64,000 nucleotides of DNA from Jackrogersella multiformis (Eukaryota > Ascomycota > Sordariomycetes > Xylariales > Hypoxylaceae), in assembly GCA_902806575.1 (NCBI GenBank), contig CADCXD010000004.1, positions 1,178,001 to 1,242,000 on the forward strand. The letters are read 5' to 3'. How positions within the stretch are numbered: the stretch's first letter is position 1; every line of letters begins with the position of its first letter. The position numbers and the translations under genes were made by a program. The notes under the pieces were generated by a model. The model made no database searches and was not told the origin of the DNA. It saw only the letters and a list, made by a program, of their open reading frames with translations. Below are positions 12,472-24,119 of this stretch, one piece after another.

Positions 12472-13424
12472 TTCGACTACGAGTTGTTTAGAATCACGAC
12501 TTTCTCACCCGGTTTACTCTCCATTTCGCTCTTCCCCGCCTCCCTATTCGCGAAGCATGGGCATTTCTCCATTAAGAGCAACCTAATTCTTCCGTTCGAC
12601 CACTCGGCTTGGGGACATTTTAGAGCACTTGTAAGGCATCGTACACGGCGTTTATTGTCTTGCATTGGATGGCTCCGCGCCACCACCTAATGATTGACGT
12701 CTGTACCAGCAGGCGTTCGTACATACTTTGACGATACACTTCCGGAAATGACTGAGGGGGATATGCTTCGACTTGCATATGAGAAGGACATTGGATGTTC
12801 TCGAGCAGACGACACTGACGATTGTCATGAAGCAACAATTCTTCCGTAGTTAGGGATATTGTGTTGTCTAAGCTACCCAGGTAGATAAATAAAATGCCAC
12901 TTTGGCAGTGATACCCAAAGTGAACTACGATACTTACATACCGGCAACCTACTAATTATGATTATAATGAGATTGGCTGTGATCTCTAATTCGTCATATC
13001 TAGGTACCTACCTAGGTATGTACATATATGTAGGTATGTACTAGGTAGGTTTAGGTACATAAGATAACTAACAGAATTCTAACTTCCGCATAAACCCTCA
13101 CCTTTGGAGCGTACGTCGTCCCTGCCATGAAGTCCGCCTGTACGTCTGAGAGGAAAGTACGATATACCGGCTCACTTCCACATTCCTACATAAGTCATCC
13201 ATTCGTCCCAGTGGAACGTCAAACATCAAATAACATTAATTCCTTGAAAAGGGCATAGCCTTGAATCAACAGCCTTTCCATCTTCCTATCCCAAACAATA
13301 CCTTCGGGTATATTCCTAGAAGTTTTCTACCTCCAATACGAATACACCTACTTATATACCTTTTATTGCCCATACCTAGATCACAACCCTATATATACTC
13401 CGACTCAAAGTCCAGCACTTACCC
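12472..13424. other. Intergenic region
   Basis: No gene is seen. A dense cluster of CTAGGTA and GTAGGTA motifs with an ACCTAGGT core at 13010 lies at about 12998-13062. Confidence 0.55.
12998..13062. repeat. Cluster of CCTAGGTA-type motifs
   Basis: About 65 bp made almost entirely of TAGGTA/TACCTA units in both orientations around an ACCTAGGT core at 13010 and an ACATATATGT centre. The arrangement could form several alternative hairpins. Confidence 0.65.
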
Positions 13425-14402
13425 ATGGCACAAGATGCCCAAAAGCCGATCACGGACCCGCACTGCGCGAGCCACCGCCGCAACGTCTGGGACGCGGGCG
13501 AGAAGAAGCCGCTCCGGGAGCGGCTCGACTGGCACCGGTAGTGCCCGTTCCAGAACCGGCCGAAGCTGCGGTGGGCCTTCCTGATCGGGCTCGTCGTCCT
13601 CGTCATCGCCGTGCTCATCGCCGGCGTCGTCTTCACCGTCTACTACGACGCCTTGTACTATTCCAGCGGCGCGTTCCTGCTCAAGGACAAAACCGATGGC
13701 GGCGGTGGTGGTGGTGGCAGTGTCCATTCGGAGCCCGAGACTACGCAGCCGATTGCCCCCCGCGATGTGAGCGTCTGTGGCGAGGACGTGGATAGCTGCG
13801 AGGCTTTTGACCATCCTGTGCGTTGACCTTCCTATTCTAAGCTCCTGATAACTGGTTTTTATTTTGGTTGAGAAGTGAGGGGTTAGGAAAAAATATATAG
13901 GGGATGTGTGTGTGCGGGCTGACGAGGGATCAAGAACATCTGCTGCCCCATAGGCATGACCTGCCACGCCAGCAAGTTCTCGCCCTCCGGCATGTACTGC
14001 TGCACGGAGGGGTACCCATGCCGTGCCACCGCGAACCGGCCTCCCCGCTGCGACAACCGCACCACCGCCTGCGACAGGAGTCTCGGGGGCGGCTGCTGCA
14101 TCCACGGCACCGAGTGCTCCGCGGACGGGTGTCTGAAGGTGTACCTCGCCGCGCCGGGCTTCGGAGCGAACGTGCCGGGCCCGCTGACCACCGCGCCGAC
14201 CACCACCAAGACCGCGGGAAAGGGGGCCTCGTCGACGGGCGGCGTCACCGTCACCACGGCTAAGATAGCCGAGACGGCGCTGAGCCAGGGGCTGAAGGGC
14301 ATCAGCCCCGGCTTCGGGTTCTCGAGCTGTCCGCCGTTGGAGCTGCTTGTCCTCGGGGTCGCGCTTGTCGTCTCCTATGCTATGGTTTTGAGAGGTGGTT
14401 GA
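13425..14402 (+). CDS. Cysteine-rich single-pass membrane/GPI-like protein with in-frame amber codon
   Basis: Two segments share one frame: 13425-13817 and 13935-14402, separated by a 117-bp intron (GTGCGT donor). Together they would give 286 residues. The N-terminus is basic and cytoplasmic in character; a membrane segment (FLIGLVVLVIAVLIAGVVF) lies near residues 54-75, then a glycine run and an extracellular cysteine-rich region (NICCPIGMTC, YCCTEGYPC, GGGCCIHGTEC), a Thr-rich stem and a hydrophobic C-terminus. A TAG at 13539-13541 interrupts the frame 38 codons after the ATG, just before CPFQNRPKLRW. No ATG follows before the membrane segment. A 69-bp intron with a weak GTCTGG donor (13494-13562) would remove the stop in frame but also 23 natural-looking codons. 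It could be an inactivated allele, a sequencing error or readthrough. Function unknown; strongly GC-rich. Confidence 0.6.
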
Positions 14403-16003
14403 GGTGAGACTGCTTACTTGGGAACCAGGGGCTGGCGTTCGGTGTGTTTTGTCGAGAGAATGATGCTCGGTGGGGAGGAGGTTAGAAGAGATTCGGGTTG
14501 GGTAACACCAGGGGTCTCCCTGCGTAATTCGCTTGTTTAGATTGTATCATGTTTGTAATATGCCTAGTAACTTGGTTATATATTATAATTCCTTAGAGGC
14601 GCGATTAGTAATTAGATTGTCCACGCCTCCAAGTTCCACGAAGATTCAATACCTAACCCAGTATCCGCGCATATGTGAATAGCGGCCTGGAGTGTTTTAA
14701 GATTTGCCGATAACATGATAGCTCTAATAGTTCATCTCAACGTTGGGAAGTCATCGTGTCGGCAATCCGGAAGTAGCCGGGGCTCCAGTACTAGGCAATA
14801 TTCACACGAGGCTATCTCGCACATCCAAGCGTAAAGTTAATTTTGCTATATTTTCGAGCCTGGTGATTTCTAAGCGCCGCAATGCTGATCCTATTCGGAT
14901 ACTAGGTACTTATCAGAACGGGATTTGAAGATGTGAGATATTGGACAAGATCGGTATGATATGCGATAAATATTCCGACGATGATAAGTAAGTAGTACCC
15001 GAGAAGTATATAATCAGATGATTGTGAGTTGTCGTTTCGAATAGACCTAGGAGGTGGTTTAGCATGGTTGCAATAGATAGAATGGCAGTTGGGCGCAACT
15101 TAAGAAAAGGGGAATCCGTCGTCGCAAAAGGTCTTGTTGGTCACTAGCTGACACAGTAACGAGTTCGAAATTAACCTGTCGGCATTCTCTTCGTTTCCTT
15201 TTCTTCGGTGCAGCTCTGAAACGTGGAGGAATCGGAAATGATCTGATATTTATTTTACAGTAATGACGAATCCTTCAGACAACTTCCTCTACGCCTTTTG
15301 ATACTTCTTTTCGCTTCACTTAGGGGGTATGGCATCGTCGCGGATTGATTCCTGGTACTATAGATTCCAAATGTGCCGTTGCTGAATGATCATCCTGTCT
15401 CCTTTTTCAGATGGTACCCATCACTACTTAAAGATGGGAGGAGTATAAGGGTTGGAGTTCGAGGTCTCGCCGGCATTGCAAGAGAGCATCGGAATCCCAG
15501 TTCCGGTATTGCGGTGGGTTCATTAACAGTCGAAATAAGGCTGGTCTAACTTCGATATAGTCGGGTAAGGGGTGCTATTGTCTTTGCGAGGGATGCGGGA
15601 TATGTGTAGCCGCTCCTATGGATCAAGGCCGGGGGTTATGTATTCTAAGTGCAACAGCGGTCCTTCGGCGCCGAAGGATAGGCTCCGGTATACCAAGCCA
15701 GGTTTGTCTTCACTATAGCTCCCATTTGATAACAGCTACTTTACGACAAGGTTGATAAAATCGCGATAGGATGAGCAGGGTATAACTGCTACTCACATTA
15801 TGTGCAGTTCTTCCATGCAAGGTTAGTCATTATATAGGAGGGCTGTTAGTATAAGTCGTTACATTTGCCCCCAGACCAGGTAGGTGTGTTATATGTCATC
15901 CTCTCATTCACTTTGTCGTCTGATAATCTCGCTAAGCTTCTTACGTATAGATGGGATGATGACAATGACTCGGACTCTGTGGGCAAATGTATTGAGCAAT
16001 AGA
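14403..16003. other. 1.6-kb intergenic region with an 18-bp perfect palindrome
   Basis: No gene is seen. It carries a GC-rich perfect palindrome at 15661-15678 and otherwise unremarkable sequence. The right end includes the unresolved 5' end of the RGS gene. Confidence 0.5.
15661..15678. repeat. Perfect 18-bp GC palindrome
   Basis: TCCTTCGGCGCCGAAGGA equals its own reverse complement over all 18 bases. It is isolated from other repeats and GC-rich against its surroundings. It could be a dimeric regulator site or a hairpin; nothing nearby decides. Confidence 0.75.
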
Positions 16004-17476
16004 ATGCCGCTACCTTTTCACCACGGACCCGGCACTGAGAGCCGCACCAGAGAGTCAGGGATAGAGTCAAGATATACTTCCTACACGAAAAATACAAATA
16101 TATTCAAGATAAAGATCCCACGAAGGCTGTCTTTTGAGGAGATAGTCCGAAACAGCACTCACTCGGTCAGTACATGCCGTAGTATACTCTATTAAAAAAA
16201 ACTGACGTATCTTAGCCATGTTCCTTACACGATTTCATGGACTATTTGGTGTATGTGGAGCATAATGCGGAAAATCTTCAGTTTTTCCTATGGTTTTGTG
16301 GCTATGTCGAGAAATGGAGCCAGTTGCCTGAATGGGAGAAAGAGCGGTCTCCAGTATGGGGGACGGGAAAGAGGACGAATGTTCGACCACACACACGCTC
16401 GGAGAGGCTAGGGGAGAGTGCGGATAAGTTGAATCGTATACTCACAATCTTAAACCGAGGCACGACGACGATGACGACTCGAAGCCCTGCATCCACCAAG
16501 GAGTCAGAACCTAAAGGTGACCATGTAGACACAAATTTCTCGAGGCCGCGAACATCAACTTCTAGGTCAGGTATAAAAGAGGAAGCGCAAAAAGATTGGC
16601 AATGGCAACCTTGTGAGTTTCGAGTCGAGCTGCTCTTTCGGCCCGCGCAATGACTAACATAAAAAAGTCTCTGCTCAGCCTTTCCGAGACGAAGTCACAC
16701 AAGTAGTTCGCCATTACATCTCGACATCTGGACCACGGAAGTTGAACCTGACGTATCAAGATCGGACTGCCTGCCTGCATGCCCTACAGCATACGACACA
16801 TCCGTCTGCTTTCCTGCCAGCCTTCTTGGCCGCCGAGACGACGTTGCGAGAATACAGTCATCCTAACTTCATTCGATGGAGCACCTCTAATAGCAACCAC
16901 TCACGGGTTTTATTTGCTAGGGTTCTCGGTGCCCTCTTGATCGTCTTAGCAGTCATACTAGACGTAATTTTCATTATTTCTAAAGCCAACCCCTTGGCTC
17001 GATTATCTGTAGTACCGTTATGGTACATTGGACTTTATATCTTGTTGATAGAAGGACGTGGGATCAGTATTAGGTTGTATATTAACCACTTGCGACACTT
17101 GCGCCCATGGGAGAAGGTCGAGAACCCGGGCCCTGAAAGCGCGCAGCCAGAAGTCGAAACTGGACAGGCCGAGTCGCACAACCCAACAGACTCGCCCGAG
17201 AAAAAGAATCGGGATTCGCCGCGAGCAAACCTTCCAGTAAAGGAGAGCCTGCAACCTTTAGGCCCTGCCAATGATCCCGAAAGAGAACCATGGGTGCGAT
17301 TATATCAGGAGAAGTCATTCTGGCAAAAGGTCTTCGACGTCCACGTAGCGAACCGCAATAGACACCTGAGAGGTTTGCAAGATAAGGTGGTCTTTGCATC
17401 GTTGCTGTGGGCGGGTTTCTTAGTGGTGGTGTTAACGGTATGCTCGGTGTTAATACCATCTGGCAAATTATTTTAG
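16004..17476 (+). CDS. RGS-domain regulator with three C-terminal membrane segments
   Basis: Exons 16004-16165, 16216-16612 and 16668-17476 join in frame to about 455 residues. The junctions restore a continuous RGS domain: RRLSFEEIVRN, PCSLHDFMDYLVYVEH, AENLQFFLWF, FRDEVTQVVRHYI and DRTACLHALQHTTHPSAF. The two halves are split by a low-complexity insert (residues ~90-175). Three hydrophobic segments follow (around 17 kb: VLGALLIVLAVILDVIFII, SVVPLWYIGLYILLI, and a final VVFASLLWAGFLVVVLTV), with a polar loop between the second and third. Known role: RGS domains speed GTP hydrolysis by G-alpha subunits and so damp G-protein signalling; membrane anchoring fits that site. The start is uncertain: 16004 is one in-frame ATG, 15893 another, and a further upstream exon is possible. 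Confidence 0.85.
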
Positions 17477-17860
17477 ATGATTGGAATCAAAGACTTGACA
17501 CTGTGAATATTCAATTTGCAAATAAGAGAGAAATATAGACTGTATATACCTAGGTAATTTCATTATCCGTAATATTTCGCTATGCAATAATAAGCATCTT
17601 ATCTGGAACCTTATCTTGGACCCACCAAAACTTTGATGGCGGCTCAGGGACATAACCTTGGAACCTTATGTCACGCGGCTACCCGTGCTTAATTACCTAG
17701 GAGGTAGGTACCTAGGTAACCGCTGACCTTACCATTAAAGCTTAGGTACATGAATTTTATCTTAGTCAACTTCAAAACTCGACATTAATGCATAGCCATA
17801 GCAAGCTGCTGACATGACACGAGCCAATTCGGTTACGATTAGCAGTAGTGGTATCTCAGG
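17477..17860. other. Short intergenic region
   Basis: Separates the RGS gene from the sugar transporter on the same strand. ACCTAGGT cores lie at 17548 and 17710. No other feature seen. Confidence 0.55.
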
Positions 17861-19755
17861 ATGGCAAGCGAAGCGGAGACTCCACTGATATCGCATCAGG
17901 AAGATGGGCCGGAAGATGAATCCCACTCGGAACTTGGTGATGACGAGAATGTGAACCCAGAGTGGCCGGCCGGCCGGCCGGGGCTTTTTATCTGGCTCTT
18001 GACTCTATCCGCCGGCATCAGCGGGCTACTGTTCGGATGCAAGTATAACACTCTTGAATGTCCTGCGCAATTGCTTATACCCCTAAAGACGATACAGGAG
18101 TTATTTCGGCCACCTTGGTATCCATAGGCACATCGCTTTCCGGGCACACGTTGAACTCACTCGACAAATCCGTCATTACCTCATGTACTTCGCTATTCGC
18201 CCTCCTCGCCTCCCCGATTTCCTCCGTCCTTGCCGACTACTTCGGTCGAAAGCCTGTTATACTACTATCGGACCTACTCTTCATATTGGGCGCCGTAGTA
18301 CAGGCCTTTAGCTACAGCATATCGGGAATGGTCATAGGAAGGTCAATTGTCGGAGCTGCGGTGGGCGCGGCGAGCTTTGTGACGCCTTTGTATATTTCTG
18401 AGCTTGCTCCTCCGGCATACCGCGGCATGCTAGTGACGATGAACGTCCTGTCGATTACTCTGGGACAAGTGGTAGCCTATGTGATTGGATGGATATTCGC
18501 CGAACATGGCGACCCTTCTATAGGATGGAGATGGATGGTGGGCTTAGGCGCTTTGCCGGCCGCTCTACAATGCGTTCTTCTACTATTCATGCCCGAGACT
18601 CCGCGCTGGTTGGTGAAAGCTGGGAAGTCCATGGACGCTCGGCGGATTATCGAGAAAACACTTGGGTCCGACTTCGATTCCCGCCGCTTGATCGACAGCG
18701 TAGTGAAGGGTATTGAGATGGAGCTGAGGGAAGAGCAAGGCAATGCGGCGTTGGTAAGTAATGTAGGGAAAGGCGGTAGTAGTTGGCTCAAAGGATGGCA
18801 TGAGCTACTCAAAGTGCCGAAAAACCGGAGGGCGCTGGTCATCGCGTGCCTACTCCAGGGTTTGCAACAACTGTGCGGCTTCGTAAGTTATTGCGCTTCT
18901 CCGGCATCATATGCCTTAGCTGACATGATAGAACTCCTTAATGTACTTTTCTGCAACAATTTTTACGATGCTAGGTTTCTCGATACCAACACTCACGTCG
19001 CTGACTGTTGCCGCGACTAACTTTGCTTTCACTGTACTCGCATTGTTCTTAATTGATAGAATTGGCCGCCGGCGTATCTTGCTATACTCGATACCTTTCA
19101 TGGTAGCCGGTCTTCTGCTGTCGGCCTTTGGCTTCAGCTCGATTAAATTGCCATCCGGAGGAATCGACGGTGGCGCTCCTACGCATGACGCTGCCGATTC
19201 GACTTCTCCAGTATCGTCGGAAAACGCAGCAGTTATTATCCTGATAAGCATCATGATATATGTGGCTTCTTATGCTCTGGGACTTGGAAACGTCCCTTGG
19301 ATGCAAAGCGAACTCTTTCCGCTCAATGTAAGGTCACTTGGTAGCGGACTGGCGACGGCTACAAACTGGCTGGCCAATTTTATCATTGGATTGACATTCC
19401 TACCTTTGGTGAGTATTAGATTTCTAACCAAAAGCGTAAAGCGTTCCCTCAAGTTTGATTTTACCGTCTACCTTGTTTATTCGTATCCTTACTAACTAGA
19501 GTGTAGTAAGTCATCAATGCCGTGCTAATTGCGTGTCATCATGTGACGAAAGTCCCGAGTTTGACTCAGTGTCCCATTTTTAAAATACTAATATTTTGCA
19601 GGATGGATTTGTTGACCCCGTCGGTGACATTCAGCTTATACGGACTTGTCTGCGCCGTTGGTTGGTTTGCCATCTGGAAGATCTACCCGGAGACAGCGGG
19701 CTTAAGTCTCGAAGAAGCTACCTGTCTACTAGAAGACGGTTGGGGCGTGAAATAG
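17861..19755 (+). CDS. MFS sugar/myo-inositol-type transporter (last junction out of frame)
   Basis: Exons 17861-18038, 18089-18882, 18932-19408 and 19602-19755 cover about 533 residues and 12 membrane segments. Family signatures: LLFGYDTGV after splicing, DYFGRKPVI, the PETPRWL motif, DRIGRRRIL, and a final PETAGLSLEEA. Intron 1 uses a GC-AG pair (GCAAGT donor), and splicing there rebuilds the Tyr of LFGYDTG. The joint after exon 3 is a problem: exon 3 ends in phase 0 at TTG, while the acceptor leaves one extra G before ATGGATTTG, shifting the frame by +1. An 11-nt microexon (19511-19521) inside the unusually long 193-bp intron would restore it. Otherwise the gene has a frameshift. Similarity is closest to inositol/hexose proton symporters of the plasma membrane; substrate not decidable. 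Confidence 0.88.
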
Positions 19756-22146
19756 TGTAGACACGACAAATACGCAATGCGCAATGCGCAATGCGCAAAT
19801 AGCCGAAGCCGAGGCCGATGCCGGTGTCGATCCCCGATAAAACAAACTTCTTAAGCTTACGTCGGACTTTCCGTCTTCGTGGTAATAGCAACGTGCTAGG
19901 TGATTTTTATTAGCACGGCCGTAGTCAGCTTCTGGCTTACTCTTCCACAGATGCTAGGATTGGTGTTGGTCGTCCCCAACGGCTTTAGGAATGTATACAT
20001 CGGCTGAGTGAATCACCCACAGCCACACGTGTATAATACGATCTGTCAATGCATATCTCTGTCAATTCGACCGTATATTGAATAAGGTATTTTGGTGGTA
20101 TGATTGTTTTTTTCAAATTAGGACCTACGCATAGCAAATTGTTGATACTAGTGCAATATGAAGTTTGCGGTGACAGCTTTCGTACATACCTAGGTACACT
20201 ACACTACTTAGGTACATATGCAACTATTATAGTGACCCACAGCAGAAAAGTAACTGGTTGCCCAGTGTTAGGATGGATTTCGCCGTCCCATTGACATGAT
20301 TCGAGAAGCGGTCTATACGTGTAGGTAGATAAAGGCTATAAAGTAGATACAATGTCGGTAGTTATATGTAGACTTACCTACCTAGGTACCTAGCACTACA
20401 TTTGGGACATACTTGTGCTATGATTCATGTGGACATGCTTGCCATAATATTTTGCAGGAGTCCTTCGAAAGCTATTACGCTATTACTAGTGTAGTTAAAA
20501 CGTGATGTTTGCATTTTTCTTTATATCTGATGAGTGGCAAGCCGCAGCTGATTATCAATCTTTTGACAGGTGTGGAGAAAAGATTAAATGCTCACCGATT
20601 TCAAGCGCTTCAAAGCGGATCGTCGGCTACGGAACGAAAGCCGGTTTCCGTGTTATAGGTCGATGCGATGTAATGACATGAATCAATAGAGTTACATAGT
20701 GCATACCTGTAGCGGTTACCTATACCTAGGTACCTACACTAGTGTAGTGTACCTATAGCGGAGCTGGAGCTGAAGCTGGAGAGCTTAGCTCATACGAGGT
20801 CCCGCTATGGTCGCATTGTCAAATTTTACCTCGGCCCATTCTACGTATTCAGTTCTACACTAGTTTTTCAGGTTTGCCCCCCTTGAAATTTTCAAGTCTT
20901 CCTACCTAGGTAAGCAGCTAATATTCGTCGTCAAAAATATATTTCACCTACCCAGGTACCTAAACAAATTAAAAACTGATGGGCGGACTCTTCTATTTAG
21001 AGAAGTATCAATAAAATATAAAAGAAGTATGAATCAAGTTCGTTAGATATAGGTACCTACCTAGCCAAGGTATGTAGGTGCTTATAAGTCAACATTAGTC
21101 AACATTTTATAGTAGTATACATAGTCCCCACCTATTTGTGTTGTGGTGTCGTAACGCCGACATGGGATGAAGGACCCTTCTCCCCCCCCCTGAGCCTCGG
21201 GAGCTCTCGCGTGGCTTCTAGAATTTGGAATAGTCAAGCTTCTAAGAATATGTACAGTCGGTTTCATGCAACATCCCGAGTCGGCACAACTTATAGCCTT
21301 AGCAACCCTAACCAGGATACTATCCGTACGGTATACCTACCTAAGGTAGGTAGGTATTCATACCAAGGCTGCCTACCTCCCGGGTAGGCTAAGGTAGGCT
21401 TGTTACCCTAGGTACCTAGGTAGGTAGTAGTGACAGCCTGGAAACCCGGCTTCTATCTCGGTACAGGTTAGGCCCTGGTGGAAATCTCTGCGCAATCTCT
21501 GGTCAATCCTTCGTCATTGAAGCTCAGAGGTTCGGCCTAGACCCGTAATTTGCTGTAAAGAGCGAATGCCGAAGTCTTCGCTATGTCGCCTCACGGACGA
21601 CCGACTAGTAATAGTACACTACCTACCTAGGTAGGTATTTCCTAATTTTATCTACATAGAAAAAAACCATCTCCTTTATTATTAATGGATGCCTTGGTAC
21701 CTAACTGAGGATCCTGATATTTTTTCATCTTTAATTCTTGTTAAGACCCTGTCCTTGACGGAGCAAGTGCGACTTTCTAGTATTATACATTATACATTAT
21801 ATATTATATATTAGGTATATACCCATTGTCCCTTCTTCGTTTCGTCAGTTACCTCGGCATACCCACTACCTGCCTAGCCTACCTAGATATTTCCTTTATA
21901 ATAATCTCGTAAGGTTATCTTTATACTTAACTTTATACCTACCCTACCTGAGTAACTGAACTTCATATTCAACTTTACACCTTCGTGCCATCAACAACTC
22001 CACGACAGCTTTAAATAATATACATTTCTATATACCAAACATATCAGCTAGCCACGAAACAGAGTGTTATAATTACCTAGGATATACGCAAGACGCAAGA
22101 CGCAAGGAGGACTCAGCCTCTTAAGAGTCAACCTCTTGCCTATAAA
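19756..22146. other. 2.4-kb intergenic region rich in CCTAGGTA palindromes
   Basis: No gene is seen. ACCTAGGT cores at 20188, 20380, 20724, 20904, 21414 and 21625, plus many half-sites. A tandem run of GCGCAAT lies near 19776-19798 and ACGCAAG repeats near 22086-22106, in the likely 5' leader of the next gene. Confidence 0.6.
21325..21432. repeat. Cluster of TACCTA/TAGGTA palindromic units
   Basis: About 100 bp with ACCTAAGGTAGGTAGGT, CTACCTCCCGGGTAGG and ACCTAGGT at 21414 followed by AGGTAGGTAG. Several overlapping perfect or near-perfect inverted repeats. Confidence 0.65.
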
Positions 22147-24119
22147 ATGGACGAGGTTGATCGCGAGCTCATTCGAGCCGAACTAGATGCTCAACAACAC
22201 ATCTCCCCAACTGCTACCCACGAGCCAGCTCTTCATCGTGCTAGTAATGAAGTCGAACGAGTGGTCACAGCGTCGTCCGTGTCCACGTCTTCATCTAACA
22301 GTCCCAGATCGAGGAGAGACACAGGGGGCATGAGCCGCATTCCCACCTCACGAGATCTCGAGAGACATCCTACCGCACTTAGTCGCATTAACACCGCCAG
22401 GAGTCAACATAGCGCCACCGTCGGACGCAACATCAGGACACGCGAATCGAGAAAGCCGCTGCCTGCGTTTGGTGCCGGCAAACCATTTCCACCAGAATTG
22501 CCGGACCGAGAAGGATATGTCGTCGAGTTTGACGGTCCTGATGATCCCTATCATGCACAGAATTGGTCGCTTAAGAAGAAGTAAGTCGTTTGTAAACAAC
22601 AACTTCTAAGCTATAGAACATATCCCCTTACAGTTAGCTGACTATCTATTTTAACAGGTTACTTACAGCTGCTATACTTGGGTATACGACTATGACTTCC
22701 GCATTCGCATCTAGTATTTTCTCGGCCGCAACGCCGTACGTGGCAAAAGAGTTCAACGTCAGCTCCGAAGTAGGCCTGTTAGGTGTATCACTTTTCGTCG
22801 TGGGCTTTGCAACCGGTCCGACATTCTGGGCGCCGCTGTCTGAGCTGAAAGGCCGACGCATGCCGATAGTAATCGCCATGTTCGGATTTTCGATTTTCTC
22901 GATCGCGTGCGCCACGGCCAAAGATCTGCAGACTCTCCTCATCTGCCGCTTCTTCGCTGGCTTCTGCGGTGCCTGTCCATTGGCTGTCGTCGCTGCGGTG
23001 TTCTCCGATATGTTCAATAATGCTACTCGAGGTGTTGCCATTACCCTCTTCTCCATGGCCGTTTTCAGCGGTCCGTTGCTGGCCCCTTTTATCGGAGGAT
23101 ACATCGTTCAATCATCTCTCGGGTGGCGCTGGACTATGTATCTCGTGAGCATCATGGGTTGGTTGGCATTTGGTCTCGACTTTCTTCTCCTTGACGAGAC
23201 CTACCCTCCAGTAATTCTCATCGAAAAGGCAGCCGAGCTGCGTCGCCGCACTTTGAACTGGGGAATTCATGCTAAGCAGGAAGAAATCGAGGTTGACTTC
23301 AAGGAGCTTATCCAGAAGAACTTCACTCGGCCCATGCGACTTTTATTTGGCGAACCGATTGTTTTCCTCCTCTCGCTTTACATGGCATTCATTTATGGCT
23401 TGCTCTACTTATTTCTTTTTGCCTACCCGTTTGTCTTCCAAGGCATTCACCACTTCGGCGCTGGCCAATCGGGGTTGACTTTCTTCGGAATGATCATCGG
23501 TCAACTCATTGCGGGCACTGCAGTATTACTCGACCAACCTTCCTACCAGCGCAAGCTTGCTGCTAACAATGGTGTACCCATCCCCGAATGGCGTCTTCCC
23601 ATCGTCATCGCTGGCGGTGTATCCTTCACTTGTGGCATATTCTGGTTCGGATGGTCGGGCTACAGAGACGACGTTCACTGGATCGTCCCGGCGGCTTCAG
23701 GTATCCTGACCGGTTTCGGACTCATGGGCATTTTCCTCCAAGCTCTCAACTACCTTGTCGATGCCTACCTTATGTTCGCCGCCTCGGCCATCGCAGGAAA
23801 CACATTCCTCCGTTCGCTCTGCGGTGCGGGATTCCCCCTATTTGCTACCTATATGTTCAACGGGCTTGGCATCCAGTGGGCATCCACCTTGCTAGGCTGC
23901 GTAGCCGCGCTGCTGGTGCCAATCCCGGTCATTTTCTACCTATATGGCCACAAGATCCGGGCCAGGAGCCACTTCGCCCCGACACTCCCTGGCAATATGC
24001 CCGGGCCTGCCGCTGCGTCTTACTCCAGCAATGATAAAGCAGACGAGAGGGAAGGCCCCATAGATCACGCCGCGGCGTCGAACGTACCAAGGACGAATGC
24101 CGACACCGAAAAGGCTTAA
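22147..24119 (+). CDS. MFS multidrug/polyamine-type transporter (DHA1)
   Basis: Two exons (22147-22580, 22658-24119; GTAAGT donor, TTTAACAG acceptor) give 631 residues. A ~140-residue hydrophilic Ser/Arg-rich N-terminal tail precedes the conserved DPYHAQNWSLKKK signature, then 12 membrane segments. Motifs include APLSELKGRRMPI between segments 2 and 3 and GWRWTMYL after segment 6. The C-terminus is a polar tail ending NADTEKA. Known relatives (Tpo1/Flu1/Mfs-type DHA1 antiporters) export polyamines, drugs and fungicides at the plasma membrane in exchange for protons. Substrate here is unknown. It follows another MFS gene on the same strand, but 2.4 kb apart, so co-regulation is not implied. 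Confidence 0.93.

Noticed and set aside
13261..13584. 107-codon plus-strand open frame over the cysteine-rich gene
   Set aside because: Its end is Arg/Ser/Gly low complexity from reading GC-rich coding sequence out of frame; the other frame gives the membrane helix and cysteine pairs.
17018..17459. Several minus-strand open frames opposite the RGS gene
   Set aside because: Antisense shadows of the membrane and linker region with no independent support.
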